The notes: a model not told the origin generated them from the sequence alone. Positions 11,701 through 23,318 are shown, counted from the first letter of the stretch. The stretch: 64,000 nucleotides of DNA from Mesocentrotus franciscanus (GCA_037976565.1 CP137679.1:25959547-26023546), one strand, 5' to 3'. Made by a program: numbers and translations.

Positions 11701-14700
11701 AATATTTAGTATATTAGCCATTTATGATATTGTTGAAGTATTATCAACAGATTTTTTAGATGATTTCTTTAATATTCCAGGCAAATTTGTTTGATTTATT
11801 GTCTGAAATGATCTGTCCTTCTAATTAAGCAACCATGCTGGGCCCTCATGGATGAAAAGATGCATTTAAATTGAAGTTCTAAGATTAAATGCACTTGTTT
11901 TTCAAGCAAGCAGGATCACATACTTGCATTTAAATTATCTTGTAAGTCACGTTTAAAGGGCCCTGGATACACTTGTGGTAGGCATTATTTAATCAGTCAT
12001 AGAGGTATGTTTCTAAGAATATCCACTAGCGTAATGAAGCTAAGGTAGCTAATTTGCATATTATTTTTTGCATTCAGTGGGCTTAGTGGCTATTTTTAGA
12101 AACATTCCTCTACAACTGATTAAATAATGCCTACCCACACTTATTTTCTTATCATCTGTTCAGTGCCAGAAGGGCGTAAACTCTGTTCAAGTACATGTAT
12201 ATGAGTTAACGCTCTTCTGCCTCCATAGAGACATTATGGTGAAAGCTGTTGTTCTTCCATATTTCAATCAGATGGAGAGAGAAGGTATTTGCTCTATTGA
12301 TTCAGAGGAAGTCCCTGGAGATAGTTGCTAAGAAGGAAGCATCTACTTATCAGGATAAGGTAAAGTCAGCCTCTCTATTTTACTCAGATTCTGATGTAAT
12401 TTAAGCCTACCGCATTGTTTAAAGCTTAGACTAAGTTGAGTTGATCAATGTTATTGAGACAATGGTTTAACTGTTTGCTTTTACTTGACCCTAGAAAGAA
12501 GTTTAACCCAGCATTGTTATGTATATAAATGAAATAGATACAGTTACCTTCATTGTGATTTTAACTCCCATGGGATATATTTTGTACCCAATTTTGCAAT
12601 GAAACAAGCCCTATAAGTCAAAATGTTACTCTTAAAGGTTTACTTATGAGAATTAGTCAAAGACATGGCAGACTTGCCAACCGTTCCGTTTCTAACAGAA
12701 CCATTACGTTTTTGAAATTTTTAGAGCCATAAAAAACGGAACGTTCCGATTTGAGGGAATACATGTAGTATAAATACAAATCGGCTTTCCATAGTTTCGA
12801 TTCGATGAGTGCTGGAAGGATTGCATTGCGCAAGATGCATGCAGTGTGTTTGCTGCGCGCCATGCTGATCTCTATTTGCAGCGTGTAATAATGAGCGCAC
12901 GTGACTCCGGCCGTTTATGCAAGATACGTATATCATGTGAAGTGCACAGTGCAGTCGCGGCGTAGGGTACATGATTTGTTATGTGCATTCAGTTTTCTGA
13001 ATTTCAAATGTTGGCACTTATGACATGGCACAGGAGGGGGGTTAAGAAAATGATTTTTGTACTTTTTGTTTCTCTAGCTCAACAGTATTCAGGGTCAGTT
13101 AGATGGAGCCCTAAACAAGGTTCGGATCCTGGAGCATGCCTTAGCAGATAAGGAGGCTCAGCTCCAGCTGGAGAAGAAGAATGTTACGGTGAGGACAATC
13201 TCCGTGGTCCTTGAATTCTTTGGTTGTCTGTCTGTCCTTACCTCTGTACCAAAGTAATATTTAAAAAACCATCTAAAGGGGAAGCCCACCCTGAAATTAA
13301 GTTGGTTTTAATAGAAACAGGAAAATAAGAGAGACAAGTCAGTGAAAGTGTGAGCTAAAACCAATTAAAAACAAGAAAGTTATTATTTTTTGAAGGTGCG
13401 ATCAATCAATCACAACTTGGCAACTCTGTGACGTAATATATAATAATAATTTCAAACTTGTTTTTATACAACTCCTGTATGTTTCTGTACAGAGCAAGAT
13501 ACGTCATAGTGTTTCCAATTTGTGTTTTACCGATGACATCTTCAAAGACTTGAGACTTGGACTGAGTTGTCATCTTAGGAAGTGATTTTTTTTTTGTTAT
13601 CTCTTGATAAAATAAGCTTGAAAATGGTGAATATCATTTTCATGCAATTATGTTGGTGGATCAAATCCCAGCAATAGCCTACATATTATCTGAAAATGAA
13701 AATTATATGACTAATTGCACTTCTAGCTCTCAACAGGCAACATTAGAGAAAATGTAGTAATTTCTATAAAGCATCTCTGGAATTCTATCTAATCTTTAAA
13801 CAGCACTTGTTTATCTATGAAGATGCAAGATGAGCAAACAATTTTGACTGAAAATCCAAAAGCTCATTGTAGGAGCCACTATGTATCTTTAATACTTGTA
13901 TGCTCTAAAGGGCAACGTTTCTCTTTAAGTATTTTTTGGGTAAAGTCCCGCTTTTTGCGTATGAATGAATTTTTATTTTGTGTTTTTCCTGAATGGATAT
14001 AGAAAGTGGAGCATGAGCTAGTCTCAGTCCAAGAAGTAGCAGGAATGCTTGACAGGAGACTACAGGAGAGTGAGACTTATCTTTGTAGACTGAGGGATAT
14101 GGTCATCAGGTAAGAAAATGTTGTAGTGTGCGATCTTTTTTTATACTCCCAGGTGCCCCCCCCCCCCTGAAAATATTGTATGAAGTAAAAAAAGAGAAAT
14201 TCATATTTGGTAACACTGGATTAACTATGTATTGCAGTAGGTTGTGAAGTTCCTGTACTTCAAATTGCATTTTCATAAAAACTGATAATGTATACTTATA
14301 AAAGATGAGCATCACCAAAAAATTGTCATGCTGCCCCTTGAGCAATTTCTCTGCCTTGTCAGCCATTAATTACAGACTTTTCCTATTTCACCCTTAATTA
14401 CAGAATTCGATAGTCCTCTTGTAAGTTCTTTTCTGGTTATATTTTGTTTGTGGAATCTTTAAAGGTACATTGCCCATCACTATTTCTAATTTAAAAAAAA
14501 ATCAATCTTCAGCATGTTTTATCCTGATATGTACAATCCCTAAATATAATCACTCAAGTGATTTTATACATTATAATTTTCTTTACAAATATACTCTTTT
14601 GATGTTGATTTTTTTACTTAATTAAGAACTTATCATTTAAAAACTCTATTCAGCATGGATCAAAAACCAAGATTGCCACCTTGTTTAGAGTAATAATATA

Positions 14701-17700
14701 CATGTACATTGTACTTGTCACAAAAGTTGACTGTGCATTTAGTCCACTGTTTATTCCTTCGGTCGACTTAACCTGGTTAAGAAATTACGAATAAGTTCCT
14801 ATTATTTCTTTTGTTCTTTTTGTTTAACAGGTGTCATAAGTATTCAAATGGACTGGATATGCAAAGCAAAGAGATGGTGTCAAGATTAAACTCTCATCAA
14901 CAACGACTGACTTTCGCTATCAGCAGAATAGAACTCCTGCAAGGTCAGAAATCATGTTTCTGTCATACCAAACACTTTTGCAAAGTTTGCCAAAATGGTC
15001 CTGATTTATGAGAGTTTCATACCACAACATGATTGAATCACAGCCTGTACATTTGCAACTTACGAAAGAAGGGCCATTATTAATAGTTATTGAACGTTAC
15101 AGCCCCTGTTTGCAGTCCAGGCATTCATTTCCTGGCAAAGAAAAGCTAATTTATATACTATAGTTTATTTATTATTAAGATATTATAAATATGCAACAAC
15201 CTTTTCTTGAACAAAAAAGCAAAGCAAAACAAAACAAACAAACCATTCATTCATTCATTACGAGGATACCAAATACTTTGTATATATGTTTATATCAGTT
15301 TATGTTCATGATTTTGTTATTATTATTATTATATATATATATATTTAAACCATTGTTTCTTATCATGTCAGGGCCTCATGGAAGACCACCATTATTGGTT
15401 ATAATGAGTCACCCTGTCTAAATATCAGAAATAAATGAATAAATAAATATAATAAATTCCAGAATTAGTAAATCAATCTTTTGACTGCTGGGTTAAGTTT
15501 GAAAAAGAATATTTTTGTCTTGTAGGGATCCTGATGGTGAATATTCTGTGAAAATGCAGGAAGACATTCTGGAATGATTTGTTATTCTTTTATTTATGCC
15601 TGATAGGAGTATGTACTTTTGTCTACTAGTTTTATTATATGTCTATGGTTTCACCCTTAGATCTTCTGGCTCGTAAAGACTCCATGTTGAAGCTGAAGGT
15701 CAGAGGTTCAAGCCTACAAGGATACTCTGACCTATCAACACAAACTGAAGATCAAGGCTTGAATCCAGACAGGTAAGAACTTTTTGGTGTGAATTCACAA
15801 AAGATTACTGATTTTGTCTTATCCCAAGGATTAAACCTCCACCTTGCATGAAAATAACTGTACATTGCCCATCAATAGACCAGCTAACTAACATATTCAA
15901 ATTTATGGATGTTTCTTTCCTGGGGACCTAATGACGAGTTAGTCCATTAACCTGTTATTAATGAATGAACTACAATACCTGGAATCCAGTCTGCATACAT
16001 TACTTGTTGCTATGTCAGGCAAGCCTCGGGCAAGCTTTCAGGTTGTCAAGAGCAACTTTTTTTCTTTTAAGTATGCATAAAATTTGAATAGAGTACATCG
16101 GTGTATTGGATATGAGGCCATGTTGCATACTTCATTTAAGGAGGTGTAAACCAAGGTTTATGATAAATCTCCTGTGTGTATTTTGCTTGGGTATATTCAT
16201 TCCATACTTATTATAATAATATAATAATAATAATAAAGTAATAATAATCTTTTAAAGTCCACTCCAAATTTTATTAAGTTAAACCGAAAATAGAAATTCT
16301 TTTTGCCCAATTGATCGTGAGCCCGGCAGCCACTGAGCAGCTCCAGATCGACATTGCTCTATCCCCTTATTGTTGAACGCCAAACAAGGTAGCAGCAATT
16401 CCCATCTTTTAACGTCTTTTGGTATGATGCGGCCGGGGTTCGAACCCCCGACCTCCTGGTTGTGAGGCGGACGCTCTACTGACTGAGCCAACACTCCGGT
16501 TATGGATATATTTGTTTTCTCACAAAAAGATTTATTTCAAAGATTTTTCCTTCATTTCAAACCAGTGCTGTCCCAGTAGAGCTAAAAGCGGAGCTTGAAC
16601 GTCTTCAGAAGGAGAGAGATAGTCTTGCTTCCAGGCTCAAAGAGGATTCAGCAGTTGTCCAGCAGAGGATTGATGATATCAGGGAAGAGAGTAAGCTTGA
16701 AATGTTTGATTTTACTTGAATGAGACTTCTTCAATCTTCCTTCTGTAATATTATCTTTAAGGTTAAGTGTAGCAATCATAATCTGTATATATTGCATTTT
16801 GGATTAAAAGTATACAGTAATCTCAAAATTAAAGGCAGAGCATTTCTTTCTTTTATGATTTATTCCAAAGTAAAAATAATCTTGGAACCTTATCATGTAA
16901 ATCAGATTGTTTAAAAATTGAACATATTTCAATTATAGATATCAATTACTTTTTGCAAGAAGAAAGCACTTAAAATACTTAAATCTAATCAAATTTAGAT
17001 AATGAAATCAAGTACATGTTACAGTAGTATTTATTTTTTCTTTCTCTTCTTTCCAGTGACGGAGAAAACAGAGAAATATGAAGAAGTAAACAACCAACTA
17101 AGAGCCAGAATAATAGATAGAGGAAAGGTGAGCCTTCATCATTAAAGACCCTGTCGGAAGTGAAAAATGAATAGATGAATGGTATATCAACGGAAGCTTA
17201 TAATCCATAGATTACAATAATATCAATTATATGCTATTTTAGTGTCTGTCAGAGGAGTTACAGCTCTCTGAAAGCTCAAAATCTAAAGATTTGAAAATCG
17301 GAAGTTGTCTACCTGAAAACTAGCTATCGACTTGATGACATCATCTTATGTGGAGTACGCATATTCACAATGACTTTGCATTAATTAAGCACGGCTCATT
17401 GCCTCAGTAATATAAAGGATCCTGTACATAAAGACCACCTGCCTATAAAGACCACGGTGCATAACATATTCAATTATGAAGAACAGTGTATTAAATCCAG
17501 CATTAGGTTTATAGCAGAGAAGAATGCCCATCAATATTAACATCAGGGATAAATATAGCAAAATTTTGTATTTTTTGTCATGTTACTATGGATTTTCTTA
17601 TGTCACATTTCTTTGATGTACTCTACGACACATCGAGGTGTCGTAGTTTTGTGGTTTAAGCACTTAACTTGAAAAGCAAAGGTCGTGGGTTCGATCCCCG

Positions 17701-18560
17701 ACATGGCAGTAATGTTCTTTGGCAAGGCATTAATCTCGATTTCCCACTCTATACCCAGGAGAAAAATGGGAACCTGGAAGGATGACGAAAGCCATTGTGT
17801 TATTAATTGCCATATGCACTCACAGTGACTATATGATAGAAATACTCCCCAGGGAGTGGAGATGGTGTACATTGTGTGTGAATGACTCTGATGACCCTGG
17901 GTAACGGACAGTATTTCGTATTAAGCGCTATATAAATCCAGATTATTATTATTATTAATGATACTGTGTTATAACTGGATATGTTTGTGTGATCTAGGAG
18001 GTGGAGAGTCTAGAGGAGAAGCTTACTGCCGGTGACAAGTCCTTGACCAAAGCAAGAGAAGAGACTGTCAGGCTCAGAACAGACCTTGCACGCTCTCAGC
18101 TAGTGGCAGAAGGAGGTATGTCTCATATGGGTACCTAATCTGCAACTTGCAACTTTTGATTAGCATGCCTTACTTATTTTCATGAAATGCTGTATTCTGT
18201 TAAATATATGCCTTAAGGTAATAGATCATCAAGAATTAAAGGAAATATTTGATACCTTTGTGTGACTTTATGTTAACCCCTATTTTTTGTCATGCAGTAA
18301 GAATTTTACCCTTCCTCCCTGCCAAACAACAATGAAGGGGGTAGTTATATTAGGGGGTAGCTGTCCTTGGGAAAGACTAAGTTGTCCTAGGGGTTAGTTC
18401 TCTGGGTTGATTGTCCAGGGATAGTTGTTCTAGGGTTAATTAAGTAAGGCTGTGAGCAACAAAACAAAGGGTTGATGTTGAAATTTGTTCAAAATTAAAT
18501 ACATCCAATAAGTCTGTCTTTTATGACTTTGATCATTGATGAAAATGATGTTGATGATGT

Positions 18561-18627
<67 letters not shown>

Positions 18628-21485
18628 AATGGTGATGGTTTACTATATTTGACGTCTTATAAATCAAGCCTGTGCATGTAGTTAAGCAACCAGTAGGACC
18701 TGCCACTTGTTAATAGTCCTATCTGAGGGACTTTGTAATGAAAATGCATTATTACAGATTACTACCAAGGTAGTGTACCAACTTTGGAACTCTTGACCTA
18801 CTGGTTATCAGACCACTGCTCTACCATTGACTCATTGAGCCATCACTTCTGCATTGCACTATAAATCATTTGTATCATCTTTCTGTTTTGTTTCTAGCTT
18901 CAGATGAGAAGTGCAAGTTGCTTGAATCCCAGCATACAGAGAGACTGGCAGAGATGGAGAAGAGATTGAATGAGGCTAGGAGGGAACATGCTAAAGCAGG
19001 TCTGAGCTTAATCTTCTTTCGGGGTGCACCGGGGGGGGGGTGGAAGGGTTCCTATATATACTTGATCCTAAATACTATTCTAGAATTGTGGATTTGCATT
19101 ATGTACATGTACTATTCCATCATGTTCAACTTGTAATACCCAATGAATGGGAGTTCCACAAACTTTTAAAAACCAGGAGGAGAGACCTGTGTGTTTCATT
19201 GATATTGTTAATTCCCCCCTCCTTAGCACAGGTGATGTAAAATACTTAATGATGGTAATAGTGATAACTTATATTTATGACATTTTCTTGCAATGGACCA
19301 TTGGAAAGACAGATGTTCACCAGGGACAACTAGAGAAAAAAATATCATTTCGATTAAACTACCTTTTAAAAAAAAAATCTCTGAACAATTGTATCATTAA
19401 GGCCGTTAGAGAGATGACATAGTTGTGAGAAGGAGAGATCATCAGAATCTCTAGCCTCACAAGAGAACTACCTCAACAAAGAGATATCTAAGCTTGATGC
19501 CAATCTAAGTGAAGTAGAGGCCAATAGAAGTATACTTATGGTGAAGACATTACCTATTGCCTACATGACTAAATTTTTCTTTTCTTTTCTTTTCCCTTCA
19601 AAATCTCCATACAGTGGTATCACTAAGGCAGCTGGAGAGACGACATACTCGTGAGAAGGAGAGATCATCAGAGGCCCTTGCAGCACAGGAGGACTACCTC
19701 ACCAAGGAGATATCTAAGCTCAAGACAAGGCTAAGTGAAGTAGAGGCTGATAGAAATATGCTAATGGTGAGATATTCTTATATTTTCATGCCGAGTCATA
19801 GATGAAACTAATTTATCTAAATTACACATGCTTATGAGTATATGTACACTGTGAGTTGTAATGCATGATTAATCCATCCCATTAATTTTCAATGTTTACT
19901 TCTTTGTCTAGTTCCAGAGATAACAAAAGATCATGAACTCTAGACACACAAATTCTTTTGATGGGTGTATGTTTTATTTGTATACTTTTGTTCCTTACAA
20001 CTTTATAAGGGTTTCATACTTTATATATTGCTAGTATACATAACTATTCAAGACCAATTATTCATCTTCTTTCATAGGTAACATTAAGACAGGAAGGCCT
20101 CCTGGCAACTTACAGGGCAAAGCAGACTGGTGACATACCATCTCTTATAGGGAAAGACAATGGCAGTGGTGCTGGGGATGATGGAGAGAGAAGTGATAAC
20201 CATTCCATATCACCCACCAACCATGACAGACATCCACCCGATAGAGGAAGAGGTATGTAAAGCCCACCACACGCTGGTTTTATGACACATGGTCTGGCGA
20301 TACTTGCTCTGCAGTCAATTTCCTACATATTAAACAAATCCTGAACTTCAACCCTTTAACAAACACAACATCTAAACCTAACCCAAAACCTACTTTCAAA
20401 AACTAACCCTAACCTAAACCTAGTTGCAACCCTAACCCTAATTCGATTTTTTTTTGATGAAATAAAACCAGAGCATATGTCACTAGAGCATGTGTCAGTC
20501 ATTGTCAGATCACCCACACACTACATGATCCAATATGATCTGATATTTGAAGATATTAATAATATTCGGTTCTTGTATAGCGCATATCACATTATAACAT
20601 CTGTATGCGCTTCCAAAGAGATTTGGAAAATTATTACCCCGGCCTTAGCATGGCTGCTAGCATTTCAAGGAGGTAATTCCTGCTAGGTATCCATTTACCT
20701 CACCTGGGTCGAGTCTGGCAAATGTAGATTAATGTCTTGCCAAAGGACATTAGTGCCGTGGTGGGACTCGAACCGCGGACCTTATTATCCACAGTCCGGT
20801 GACATATCCACTGGACCACGACACCTCTACATTGTAATATCTTTAGATGAGAACAATTGTTTATTGTGGGTCTTCCATTTGCAGGAAAGCCTTATTTGTT
20901 TCAAATCACAGTGATTTGAGACTGTTTACAAGACTGTCCCTGATTTGATGCTGCTATGGCCTTTTCTCCGACCGAAGGGTCTAGAATACTCAAGGAATTT
21001 GTATTTCACTATTCATATGATTTGAATTCTCAATCACAAAGAATTTTCATTTGTTGTAAAATCTTGTATAAAAAGCAACTGAAGTTTCTATCAAAATTAG
21101 ATACCGGTAGTTGGATGATATCAAGTGTGTTAGGATTAAAGTGATCACGGTAATCAATTTGACATGAATTTGGTTGTTGGCTTTGTTACAGAATTATTTT
21201 AATATGTAAGAAGTGTAGATCAGTGGACCTATTCTCGTACGTAGTCAGAGATTTCAACCTGAAGGGAAAAGAAAGACCGCTAATTTCTAGCTGTGTGAAT
21301 TATTTGTCATCTACCTTTTACATACATGTAATGCTTGATTAGACCAAAGTAATTAATTAATCTTGTATTTTTCCATTTTCTATTATCTAGAACCCCTTCA
21401 TGCCGTGTTGAAGGATTTACAGACCATTGCTGCCAAAGTTTTAGAAGATGACGATGATGATGAAGTAGAAGGAAATGAGGAGTAG
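5740..21485 (+). CDS. CCHCR1: Coiled-coil alpha-helical rod protein 1 (CCHCR1/HCR), 20 coding exons
   Basis: Exons: 5740-5800, 6961-7084, 7410-7446, 7983-8399, 8974-9161, 10020-10155, 10637-10744, 11514-11572, 12272-12359, 13078-13188, 14003-14109, 14831-14943, 15661-15772, 16566-16690, 17057-17127, 17998-18115, 18898-18999, 19615-19766, 20078-20252, 21391-21485. They sum to 2,499 nt, exactly 833 codons including the TAG, and all junctions are GT-AG and in phase. The N-terminus is Pro/Ser-rich with a His run (about 110-113) and a Pro run (about 125-129). From about residue 140 to 760 the protein is heptad-like coiled coil. Diagnostic matches to vertebrate CCHCR1 as I recall it are TKWREKVFALL (about 376-386), RLNEARREHAKAVVSLRQ (about 682-699) and LRQEGLLATY near the end. 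The C-terminus is acidic (DDDDDEVEGNEE). Vertebrate CCHCR1 (about 780 residues) is found at centrosomes and P-bodies; the exact role here is unknown. Identification is strong. The start codon is the first ATG of the exon and is less certain. Confidence 0.93.
5869..6060. mobile_element. 174-bp foldback MITE with 9-bp target duplication (Mutator-like)
   Basis: The element at 5878-6051 starts TAGACCGAAG and ends CTTCGGTCTA. It is a nearly perfect palindrome with arms of about 80 bp around a GACGCC/GGCGTC-rich centre. It is flanked by identical 9-bp copies of GGTCTGTGT (5869-5877 and 6052-6060). Long terminal inverted repeats and a 9-bp duplication are typical of Mutator-like elements; that superfamily call is inference. 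It sits in CCHCR1 intron 1. Confidence 0.85.
6135..6188. repeat. Short palindrome related to the 5.9-kb foldback
   Basis: TAACTCCAGGGAGCTCC and its inverse flank a GACGCCGACGCCGAA loop. The arms share the GGAGCTCCGACGCC core with the larger foldback 150 bp upstream, so it is probably a deleted copy of the same family. Confidence 0.75.
10785..10982 (+). mobile_element. tRNA-derived SINE, family A
   Basis: The head carries an A-box-like TGGCTCAGTGGT and a B-box-like GGGTTCAAAA. The body includes CATTACCAAGTC and TCGGAGAGGACT, and the tail reads GGTTGCTTGCTTGC then ACAAGCATACACATAC. The same body and tail occur inverted at about 18.67 kb and 23.13 kb, which makes this a dispersed family. It lies in CCHCR1 intron 7. 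Confidence 0.75.
11968..12145. mobile_element. Inverted-repeat MITE
   Basis: The left arm from about 11970 (TGTGGTAGGCATTATTTAAT, then CAGTCATAGAGG) is matched in reverse by the right arm ending near 12143 (ATTAAATAATGCCTACCCAC). The arms are about 55 bp with scattered mismatches around a 60-bp AT-rich centre. No coding capacity. It lies in CCHCR1 intron 8. Confidence 0.7.
12662..13029. mobile_element. 352-bp non-autonomous hAT-like element with 8-bp TSD
   Basis: The element spans 12670-13021 and is flanked by identical GACATGGC octamers (12662-12669 and 13022-13029). The ends are imperfect inverted repeats sharing a TGCCAAC core (AGACTTGCCAAC on the left, ATAAGTGCCAAC on the right). An 8-bp duplication is the hAT hallmark. 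No transposase frame. It lies in CCHCR1 intron 9. Confidence 0.75.
15340..15465 (+). mobile_element. Probable LINE 3' end remnant
   Basis: A short segment reads TCAGGGCCTCATGGAAGACC, then TGAGTCACCCTGTCTAAATA, and ends in a AAATAAATGAATAAATAAAT tail. Several LINE families in animals end this way. There is no reverse-transcriptase frame, so only a 5'-truncated tail is present. Confidence 0.5.
16258..16500 (-). mobile_element. tRNA-derived SINE, family D
   Basis: The minus-strand head (about 16500-16430) reads like a tRNA gene: TTGGCTCAGTCAGTAGAGCG, then CCTCACAAC in the anticodon-loop position, then GGGTTCGAACCCC as T-arm/B box. Acceptor-stem pairing is absent and a SINE body of about 170 bp follows, so it is not a functional tRNA. 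The loop would read CAC, which hints at a valine tRNA ancestor. Confidence 0.75.
17628..17955 (+). mobile_element. tRNA-derived SINE, family C
   Basis: The head has GGTTTAAGCACTTAACTTG and the B box GGGTTCGATCCCC. The middle contains TTGGCAAGGCATTAATCTCG. The 3' end is TTAAGCGCTATATAAATCC followed by an (ATT)n tail. It lies in CCHCR1 intron 15. Confidence 0.8.
18548..18640. repeat. (GAT)n microsatellite
   Basis: About 25 uninterrupted GAT/TGA trinucleotides with a few interruptions at each end, in CCHCR1 intron 16. Confidence 0.95.
18665..18846 (-). mobile_element. tRNA-derived SINE, family A (second copy)
   Basis: Read on the minus strand, it begins GTGATGGCTCAATGAGTCAA and continues through GTAGAGCAGTGGTC and GGTCAAGAGTTCCAAAG. 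It ends with GGTTGCTTAACTACATGCAC. It is the same family as 10785-10982, but more diverged. It lies just upstream of exon 17 of CCHCR1. Confidence 0.7.
19391..19546 (+). pseudogene. Decayed tandem duplicate of CCHCR1 exon 18
   Basis: This segment aligns end to end with the functional exon at 19615-19766, including the shared GAGAAGGAGAGATCATCAGA block and the AAGTGAAGTAGAGGC block, at roughly 80% identity. In the matching frame a CGA codon has become TGA (GAGAGATGACATAG). The upstream acceptor dinucleotide is also lost (ATTGTATCA where the functional exon has CAG|TGGTATCA). A donor-like GTGAAG remains at 19541. It is a dead exon copy about 220 bp before the live one. Confidence 0.88.
20340..20440 (+). 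repeat. Degenerate telomere-like (CCCTAA) repeat block
   Basis: Several CTAACCC, CCTAAACC and ACCCTAACCCTAA units mixed with variants. The downstream flank (GATGAAATAAAACCAGAGCA, then CATGTGTCA) is also shared with the block near 27.55-27.70 kb. That points to a dispersed repeat family rather than a telomere scar. Confidence 0.7.
20555..20835 (-). mobile_element. tRNA-derived SINE, family B
   Basis: The minus-strand head is GTAGAGGTGTCGTGGTCCAG, then GATATGTCACCGGACTGTGG, then the B box GCGGTTCGAGTCC. The body has TTTGGCAAGACATTAATCTA. The 3' part has CTCTTTGGAAGCGCATA and ends ATGCGCTATACAAGAA. A clear second copy on the plus strand lies at 41062-41312. It is in CCHCR1 intron 19. Confidence 0.88.
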
Positions 21486-22070
21486 CTAAGGAAGAAAAAA
21501 AATCAAGATTCACTTAAACATTCCAAGGAGTTTTCTTAAGCTAATAAGACAGATGAATTATTTAGCAAGGTATAGTGTATTTATTCTACTTTTACAATTG
21601 AGCATTTACCACTGTCTTATTATTTTTCCTAATTTCAAACTTCCCTCTGTTTCTATGTATTCTGTGCCTACCCACAAGTCAGTTGTTATCTGGGTTGAAT
21701 TAGCCTGACTGTTTGGGAGTTGGGATAGGGTTATTCATGTGTGTCATTTGCAACAAGTTCCATATGAAGTTACCCGAGGCCAAGTACATAAAGCTGTAAA
21801 TCTTTAGTTGTGGTAATGCAAGGATTTATATATTTCATTCATTTTGGGGGTACTGTATACTATACATGTACATTCAATTGATCAAGTTATGGACACATTT
21901 ATTTATTTTCTTTAATGAATAATTTGGTGATAATTTAATCATGCTGGTCTGAATATATATATATATTCCAATTTTTGTGTAATTGAGATCAAGTCTACTT
22001 CCTCTAAAAGGGACTCATGAATTTGATCAATATTAAAGAAAATAAATGATATTTTGAATACAGGCCACAT
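21486..22070 (+). terminator. Probable CCHCR1 3' UTR and poly(A) signal
   Basis: No further coding signal follows the TAG at 21483-21485. A canonical AATAAA lies at 22041-22046, giving a 3' UTR of about 570 nt. The cleavage site is inferred, and alternative signals further downstream cannot be excluded. Confidence 0.45.
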
Positions 22071-23110
22071 GCATTTATTGCAATATTACAAAGCAATTCA
22101 TGCTGTGATTCATTGTTAGGGAGATTTATTTGTTTTAATTAAGGGAAATTTGTCACCATAGTACAATATTTTGCCTAAAACAAAGAAATGTAGGTACTGG
22201 CGATGTATTATCAGTTATATATCAATAAGAAAATATTGGACTTCATGCAAAACTTTCATAAGATTTTCACAAGACATCTCATGCCATCACTGTCTATGCT
22301 TAGTAGAATATTTACAGCCTCTCATAAAATTATTTGATCTCGCATGTCATCAAATGTCTCTATGGAATGCTAGGAGCATATTTGAATGCCTTTGTCAGTA
22401 TTAAAGTTGAAGCTAGAGAATGATTTTCCAGGTGTTCTATTTGTGTACAGTCTCTTTATATTTATGAATAATTTATGCATCAGCAAAAATCTGTTCCAGT
22501 TTTCCTTCTCTCTTCTCCCATACAGACCTACACATACCACAATGCTCTTGATCATTGAGAGACAAAAATAAAAGATAGTGTGAACAGATTCCAAATAATT
22601 TGGGGTAGTCATATAGGTATTCTCCATATTTAATACATGTATCTATACATTAATAACAGCCAACAAATTCACCCTATCACAAAAACACTGACCCTAATAC
22701 ATATAACGGTATATGAATATCTTTGAATGGAATAATGCTATTTTCAATATACACGTATCTTATAATTTGATATACCATTGCAAGAAATAAAAGTATGAAG
22801 GATAGTTATGGTTTAAAGCTCTCTTAGCTTGATGCAAGCAAGAAATTTCTTCTATTATCTGCTCAATTTATCGAATTTTAGCATCTGTCTTGATCCTTTT
22901 TGTTATTAATAAAAAGATCAATATCAAGAGTAAATACGCAAAGAAATCTTGGCATTATATAGTATACTTATTAAAATTCATATAATATGTTTAAAAAGCA
23001 GTGCTGCCCCTTGAACCTTTTTAATGGTGTCCTATGCAGGAAATTTTCAGTAAATTAAAGCATTTACATTTTTTTTAAATTCTATTTTGAATAGGGTGTA
23101 CATTTCATAT
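22071..23110. other. Intergenic, no feature recognised
   Basis: AT-rich sequence between the convergent CCHCR1 and V-ATPase genes. No exon, SINE head or inverted repeat was seen here. Confidence 0.5.
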
Positions 23111-23127
23111 TTGATGCTTGATTTGAG

Positions 23128-23318
23128 TTTGTTTGTTTTACCCGACTGCTAAGAAAGCATGTGTATGCTTGTAAGTAAGCAACCAGGGGACCGGCAGCTT
23201 TAAGTCCTCTCTGAGGGACTTGGTAATGATGGATGCCTTAACAAAGGGCACAAGTGCAGCAATTTGCTTTGGAACTCCCGGTTAATAGACCGCTGCCCTA
23301 GCACTGCACCATTGCGCC
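23128..23318 (-). mobile_element. tRNA-derived SINE, family A (third copy)
   Basis: The minus strand reads GGCGCAATGGTGCAGTGCTA, then a degraded B box (GGGAGTTCCAAAG), then CATTACCAAGTCCCTCAGAG. It ends GGTTGCTTACTTACAAGCAT and ACACATGCTTTCTTAGCAGT. The last portion is nearly identical to the tail of the 10.8-kb copy. Confidence 0.78.

Noticed and set aside
13265..13500. Possible relative of the 51-52 kb palindromic element
   Set aside because: It shares phrases such as AAGCCCACCC and a 'gacgtaat' motif, but no inverted counterpart or boundary could be identified.
16430..16500. Possible tRNA-Val gene
   Set aside because: The B box and anticodon-like loop are present, but the acceptor stem does not pair and a SINE body follows directly. 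Treated as a SINE head. The same reasoning applies to the tRNA-like heads at 31.55, 17.68, 20.78, 28.99 and 41.12 kb.
18548..18640. Possible CRISPR-like or satellite array
   Set aside because: It is a simple GAT microsatellite; no repeat-spacer structure exists anywhere in the window.
20340..20440. Interstitial telomere or chromosome-fusion scar
   Set aside because: The flanking sequence is shared with the 27.5-kb block, so it behaves as a dispersed repeat; the units are also too degenerate for a telomere.
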